From Odiellus spinosus (lineage: Eukaryota; Arthropoda; Arachnida; Opiliones; Phalangiidae), in assembly GCA_963920705.1 (NCBI GenBank), contig OY987240.1:7791676-7855675 (forward strand): a DNA stretch of 64,000 bases, given 5' to 3'. The notes below the pieces were generated by a model that did no database searches, was not told the DNA's origin, and saw nothing but the letters and a program-made list of their open reading frames with translations. Each line of letters begins with the position of its first letter. Position 1 is the first letter of the stretch. The position numbers were made by a program, and so were the translations under genes. Of this stretch, positions 61,901 to 64,000 are shown in pieces.

Positions 61901-63149
61901 GTGCAGAAGTGGCCAATGGATCTGATGACGCAGCGATGACCGAAAGGACGGACGGTGCAGAAGTGGCCAATGGATCTGATGACGCAGCGATGACCGAAAG
62001 GACGGACGGTGCAAAAGTGGCCAATGGATCTGATGACGCAGCGATGACCGAAAGGACGGACGGTGCAGAAGTGGCCAATGGATCTGATGACGCAGCGATG
62101 ACCGAAAGGACGGACGGTGCAGAAGTGGCCAATGGATCTGATGACGCAGCGATGACCGAAAGGACGGACGGTGCAGAAGTGGCCAATGGATCTGATGACG
62201 CAGCGATGACCGAAAGGACGGACGGTGCAGAAGTGGCCAATGGATCTGATGACGCAGCGATGACCGAAAGGACGGACGGTGCAGAAGTGGCCAATGGATC
62301 TGATGACGCAGCGATGACCGAAAGGACGGACGGTGCAGAAGTGGCCAATGGATCTGATGACGCAGCGATGACCGAAAGGACGGACGGTGCAAAAGTGGCC
62401 AATGGATCTGATGACGCAGCGATGACCGAAAGGACGGACGGTGCAGAAGTGGCCAATGGATCTGATGACGCAGCGATGACCGAAAGGACGGACGGTGCAG
62501 AAGTGGCCAATGGATCTGATGACGCAGCGATGACCGAAAGGACGGACGGTGCAGAAGTGGCCAATGGATCTGATGACGCAGCGATGACCGAAAGGACGGA
62601 CGGTGCAGAAGTGGCCAATGGATCTGATGACGCAGCGATGACTAAAGGTTCGGCTGGAAGGTCTGACGACACAGCTATTGGATCTGATGACGCAGCGGTG
62701 ACTAGAAGTTCACACGACGCAGCGATACCTGGAAGGTCTGACGACACAGCTATTGGATCTGATGACGCAGCGATGGCTGAAAGATCTGACGACACAGCTA
62801 TTGGATCTGATGACGCCGGTAATGGAAATGACGACGCAGCGATGACTAAAGGATCGGACGACGCGGTATTGGCTGACAAGTTGGTATGATGTTTTTGAAT
62901 ATCAATAATAATCTCGTGGAAAAAGGTATTAAAGCCTTTGTAGTTCTTCGTGTACTTTTTATGGAAGTACTTAGACGCATACTTAAAACTTCTTTTACTG
63001 ATCCCTACTTCGTAAGCTACTCGATTATAAATCTCTGACCATTCACCATCAAATTCATGAATTCTTTTATAGTCGAAAACAATGACCCGTAACATAGCCT
63101 GGGGAAGATCGTAATGAAGAACCTTAGAGTGCTCCAAAGTAAACACCAT
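55920..63149 (-). CDS. Intronless ~2,409-aa protein: PHD finger, USP protease, MULE-type DDE transposase, Ulp1/SENP protease
   Basis: I chose the ATG at 63,149 (AAGATGG, good context); the frame is open 18 codons further upstream through a poorly placed ATG at 63,182. Domains: conserved-looking helical N-terminus (1-90); serine/aspartate/alanine repeats (about 90-830); PHD finger (about 992-1,046, CFCGKP...CTGCNQWLHFTC...CPPC); USP domain (about 1,050-1,312) with Cys1061 (LQNCWLSSLLQ), His1273 (YSHYIAY) and Asp1290 (CYNDE), plus CNSC finger cysteines; Cys/His zinc-binding segment (about 1,480-1,545); MULE-like DDE domain with Asp1668 (WDATGT), Asp1749 (ISSDRS), a CGLCH motif and Glu2019 (HVEGYHKLLK); basic linker (KIKKKKLD); C-terminal C48 peptidase (about 2,205-2,400) with His2281, Asp2304, Gln2361 and Cys2367 (QDNGYDCGP). 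All three active-site sets look intact. Plant KI-MULEs are known to carry Ulp1-like domains; a USP in addition is unusual. Probably an autonomous transposon or domesticated gene. I see no terminal inverted repeats and no AATAAA before 55,000. Confidence 0.87.
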   Translation of the reverse strand: MVFTLEHSKVLHYDLPQAMLRVIVFDYKRIHEFDGEWSEIYNRVAYEVGISKRSFKYASKYFHKKYTKNYKGFNTFFHEIIIDIQKHHTNLSANTASSDPLVIAASSFPLPASSDPIAVSSDLSAIAASSDPIAVSSDLPGIAASCELLVTAASSDPIAVSSDLPAEPLVIAASSDPLATSAPSVLSVIAASSDPLATSAPSVLSVIAASSDPLATSAPSVLSVIAASSDPLATSAPSVLSVIAASSDPLATFAPSVLSVIAASSDPLATSAPSVLSVIAASSDPLATSAPSVLSVIAASSDPLATSAPSVLSVIAASSDPLATSAPSVLSVIAASSDPLATSAPSVLSVIAASSDPLATSAPSVLSVIAASSDPLATFAPSVLSVIAASSDPLATSAPSVLSVIAASSDPLATSAPSVLSVIAASSDPLATSAPSVLSVIAASSDPLATSAPSVLSVIAASSDPLATSAPFVLSVIAASSDPLATSAPSVLSVIAASSDPLATSAPSVLSVIAASSDPLATSAPSVLSVIAASSDPLATSAPSVLSVIAASSDPLATSAPSVLSVIAASSDPLATSAPSVLSVIAASSDPLATSAPSVLSVIAASSDPLATSAPSVLSVIAASLDPIAVPLDPSDIAASSDPLVIAASSDPFDIDALSDLLFIDGSSDPLVIDGSSDPLVIDGSSDPLVIDGSSDPLVIDGSSDPLVIDGSSDPLVIDGSSDPLVIDGSSDPLVIDGSSDPLVIDGSSDPLVIDGSSDPLVIDGSSDPLVIDGSFDPSLIDGSFDPLLIDGPSDPLVIDGPSDPLVIDGSSDPLVIDGSSDPFVIDGSSNPLAIDRSYDPLVIDTLSDQLTIAAASDLSAITAPSNTLVMGASSHPEDPHVSKIFTKEDKNKRFSLVKPKRKLKDKIHTCSTAPPVKVICSSGASPVEVRSRSVNVPPTPVKTPSGVAVLPEQVTASRNLGVFPLRRTNRIASKKVDQDMVYPTLEKKNRETFCFCGKPNNKNTAYFMCTGCNQWLHFTCVGLRDSPRTAKQVENDDNLKCPPCWKASLRRGIQNVLQNCWLSSLLQSLLETRAFFNAKITDQQLCSFVSKLKEKTEKSVSRADVEVLLRHVQILSKGNMELAGMHDPLEFLNLVLPFIGASFQTLQDVMMYLCNSCRTPHFAETNDSVVKYFILGNDKDNISQYAAELEPKRNRICPATNDCGEPCTQESRRIDDVDNAHQVLIFCCPRNHNGEKNRKMVELEPTLEYLGLRYRLKSCVVHLGDIGKSYSHYIAYSKLDSHFWGCYNDEKTTVEGDPDIAHDWVMAFYEVDGIIPLDITSSESTTSHTSTKTSSQSQIDVDENQDDNPSVFISDSQSDYNMKGLSDDLSQSDPGCQPYSPVTVESISNDSSSSSNGFADHSSNSVMESSSMSPEVYKDILGREASSEGEINKPPPRVVEFSISKDIWSKMVINRYANERLNVDYYRSPLLDILKAKNPHCMWCIENHYAPYDSEASGFRFQCNLYCSRRKSKQFKCRAKCEIKIFNDYTCVIENHGNPTHAFGTIACPQLRGKPRQKLRKGFVKNQNKKPSEALLELDGKTKSSDIAKGALTESTLRKGTMRQVKAEMWKKERLARDVFVSLNKLVETHGDYVRRVGLNPCTILMYTKASVRTFRENCKRTDFSWDATGTVSQKVGNHQFMYIVMVMRCAKITEKGQDSSTPLPLVELLSDSQTRETVEGMLNGFLKAQKTLLGHRDIIKPAVISSDRSLVLICAALKEFNSMELPEYLDVCRKILEGNANGKDLEMTIIQCGLCHMMNDGSRLMRKCYSSERRFGLFMLSVIINSHYFKEVRDKIFCAAVILSSKYKNDFTNENVRKMSNLADSLGKTANNTVDEKLETKEDEQKRKDEEETNEENDASTINLAKNEEEDLLSGNKFFKNLSDCLIDRAKAEVEKHENLDQSRELNPYYGPDLLAYMQKNYFPTLLLWTRLLSGDLSRHFEQNSKPIPEAYRPRDKFKKGLVNYIDHPVYTQGHVEGYHKLLKELCLPREFLLRADLVVQKLETYNKQQYLRALINSSTPLPNQNRRKRMYDEIKEIKETFKKTRPRVKKDASERSRGVYQRSPGSSLVRRYEKKTGGSPETPQASQTKKRTLNKPRSNDDLGKIKKKKLDFLCEDPVSESPFQDVSINEVEDEIIVDILSSDDNLCPEKSKPDGGYQLGLREYNIIKNKEWFHDNMIRGYFEMLVNRCPELSFQDTHFYSHVLRCLELKSSSRWIEKAYENIQRSKLSFIVMAREGHFFMFTVKRNLTGVKEIFQITVYDSTWDSNTEEQPIHKYMGKYDGKHLRTIVNIIEGFNLNRKDREPSWEIERSTDNFPKQDNGYDCGPITCLYAKWIALGYPGHELAKKDILLCRNIYEQEIKKNEFL
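60660..61172 (-). repeat. In-frame 27-bp coding minisatellite (9-aa unit), about 19 copies
   Basis: Encodes SSDPLVIDG units (residues about 660-830 of the large protein). The 5' and 3' edge units are diverged and the central ones nearly identical at nucleotide level. Confidence 0.95.
61276..62640 (-). repeat. In-frame 54-bp coding minisatellite (18-aa unit), about 25 copies
   Basis: Encodes SDPLATSAPSVLSVIAAS units (residues about 170-623). Copies are almost identical; only a handful carry substitutions (for example SAPSVLS to FAPSVLS or SAPFVLS). The complementary strand is also free of stops (60,619-62,889), a by-product of the unit. Such homogeneity implies recent expansion or ongoing homogenisation. 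Confidence 0.96.
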
Positions 63150-63473
63150 CTTGAATAATCTATATATAAAGCAGTAAAACATATAAAAAAATATTACTGG
63201 CAAGACTAAACAGTTTGCGCAGTAAAGCTTTAACAGCTTACTGTGATAAGTTGCTTTTAACGCGCAAAAGCATTGCGATAATGAAAATAAGCTTTTACTA
63301 CAGTAAAATGAAGGGTGATTTAACTGAAGGGTGATTTAAGCGTAAAACGAGTTTTGCCAGTCTCAGAAAGGGTATGGAAATTATATCCAAGCTACAATAA
63401 CCCAACACTCCACCTATTAAGTTATATAGAAATTCAAATCATATCTCAGTTGATCTGCCAGCCATTTAAGGGA
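63150..63473. other. Upstream flank of the large ORF
   Basis: TATATATA occurs at about 63,160-63,167, but it is too close to the chosen ATG to act as its TATA box. GAAGGGTGATTTAA is directly repeated near 63,310-63,340. No terminal inverted repeat matching the 3' side found. Confidence 0.4.
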
Positions 63474-63640
63474 GTAGAAACTAATTCAAGGAAAACCTAA
63501 ACTAATTTAAGGAGCCTAAACTAATTCAAGGAAGCCTGAACTAATTCAAGGAAAACCTAAACTAATTTAAGGAGCCTGAACTAATTCAAGGGTGCGTATA
63601 ATAATTCAAAGGTGCGTAAACTAATTCAAGGGAGCATAAA
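63474..63640. repeat. Degenerate ACTAATTCAAGGAA repeats
   Basis: About nine loose units of 19-23 bp: AAACTAATTCAAGGAAAACC, alternating with AAACTAATTTAAGGAGCC. Confidence 0.85.
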
Positions 63641-64000
63641 CCTTGGATATATTAATGGTACCATAGTGCCTAGGAACATTTCTTGGAAAAGTAAGCTAAA
63701 CCAGTCGGCCAGGAGTTCCAGGCGTCAACCCCCTAATTACTCCCCTTTTAGAGGATAAAACTTCTATTATAGAAGGCTTCAAGCGAGAGAAAAAAGGGAT
63801 TGTTGCCCCAAAAAGTGAATACAAAGACCCTTTTTTATCAGAAAATTAACTGTAGCTATGCATCTGCAGGGTTTCCCTAAGTTCAAGCTTAGGCGGTTTG
63901 ATAAAAATGGTTAAAATCAAAGAGTGCCCAATTTCCGCTTGAAGATAAGTATGCCCCTTATGTAGAATTCAAGTGAAATTACAGGAATTTACGAAGAAGC
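63641..64000. other. Right window edge: nothing recognised
   Basis: No gene or repeat seen. Confidence 0.4.

Noticed and set aside
63160-63167. TATATATA as a promoter TATA box for the large minus-strand ORF
   Set aside because: It lies only about 11 bases upstream of the preferred ATG, leaving no room for a leader; AT-rich context makes it uninformative.
1-64000. tRNA and rRNA genes
   Set aside because: I read for cloverleaf A/B-box patterns and rRNA-like segments and saw none convincing; tRNAscan-SE and Infernal would settle this.

Overview
The window is a nuclear genomic segment of an arthropod, most probably an insect. Short (TTAGG)n tracts, the insect-type telomere motif, recur in it. 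Its multi-exon gene is an orthologue of the photoreceptor phospholipase C norpA, with GT-AG introns. The DNA is AT-rich and crowded with small non-autonomous DNA transposons, foldback elements and minisatellites. I cannot name the order or species from sequence alone.

Layout. (1) 1-18,312: no protein gene that I can support. It holds a 27-28 bp minisatellite (556-2,243), several inverted-repeat elements, 27-, 22- and 18-bp tandem arrays, two foldback elements with a TTAGG core, and a Tc1/mariner-like element that received a GC-rich retroelement-like insertion. (2) 18,313-47,396 (+): a norpA/PLC-beta gene. A 5'UTR exon and 23 coding exons give about 1,082 aa. The introns are full of transposons, including a 1.23 kb palindrome and a 2.2 kb array of 34-bp repeats. 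The last intron appears to need a GC-AG donor, and it also contains a Harbinger-like element with a broken Myb/SANT ORF. (3) 47,397-55,900: intergenic. It has another TTAGG-core foldback element with a perfect 8-bp target duplication, a 96-bp array, a palindrome, about 11 copies of a 194-bp satellite, and a 27/24-bp array. (4) 55,920-63,149 (-): one intronless ORF of about 2,409 aa. It combines a PHD finger, a USP-type ubiquitin protease with its Cys/His/Asp triad, a zinc-binding domain, a MULE-type DDE transposase domain and a C-terminal Ulp1/SENP (C48) SUMO-protease domain. Two long in-frame minisatellites lie in its N-terminal half. (5) 63,150-64,000: flank, with short degenerate repeats.

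Three things stand out. First, the transposase-like protein carries both a deubiquitinase and a deSUMOylase module. Second, at least six unrelated-looking MITE families all end in CA...TG and are flanked by 7-bp duplications, one confirmed by an unoccupied paralogous site inside the window; this suggests one transposase system (P/Galileo-like by inference) mobilising many families. Third, a foldback architecture recurs with a telomere-like TTAGG core between arrays of short inverted subterminal repeats. The two genes are not functionally related as far as I can see: norpA acts in photoreceptor signalling, and the large ORF is probably an autonomous or domesticated transposon gene.
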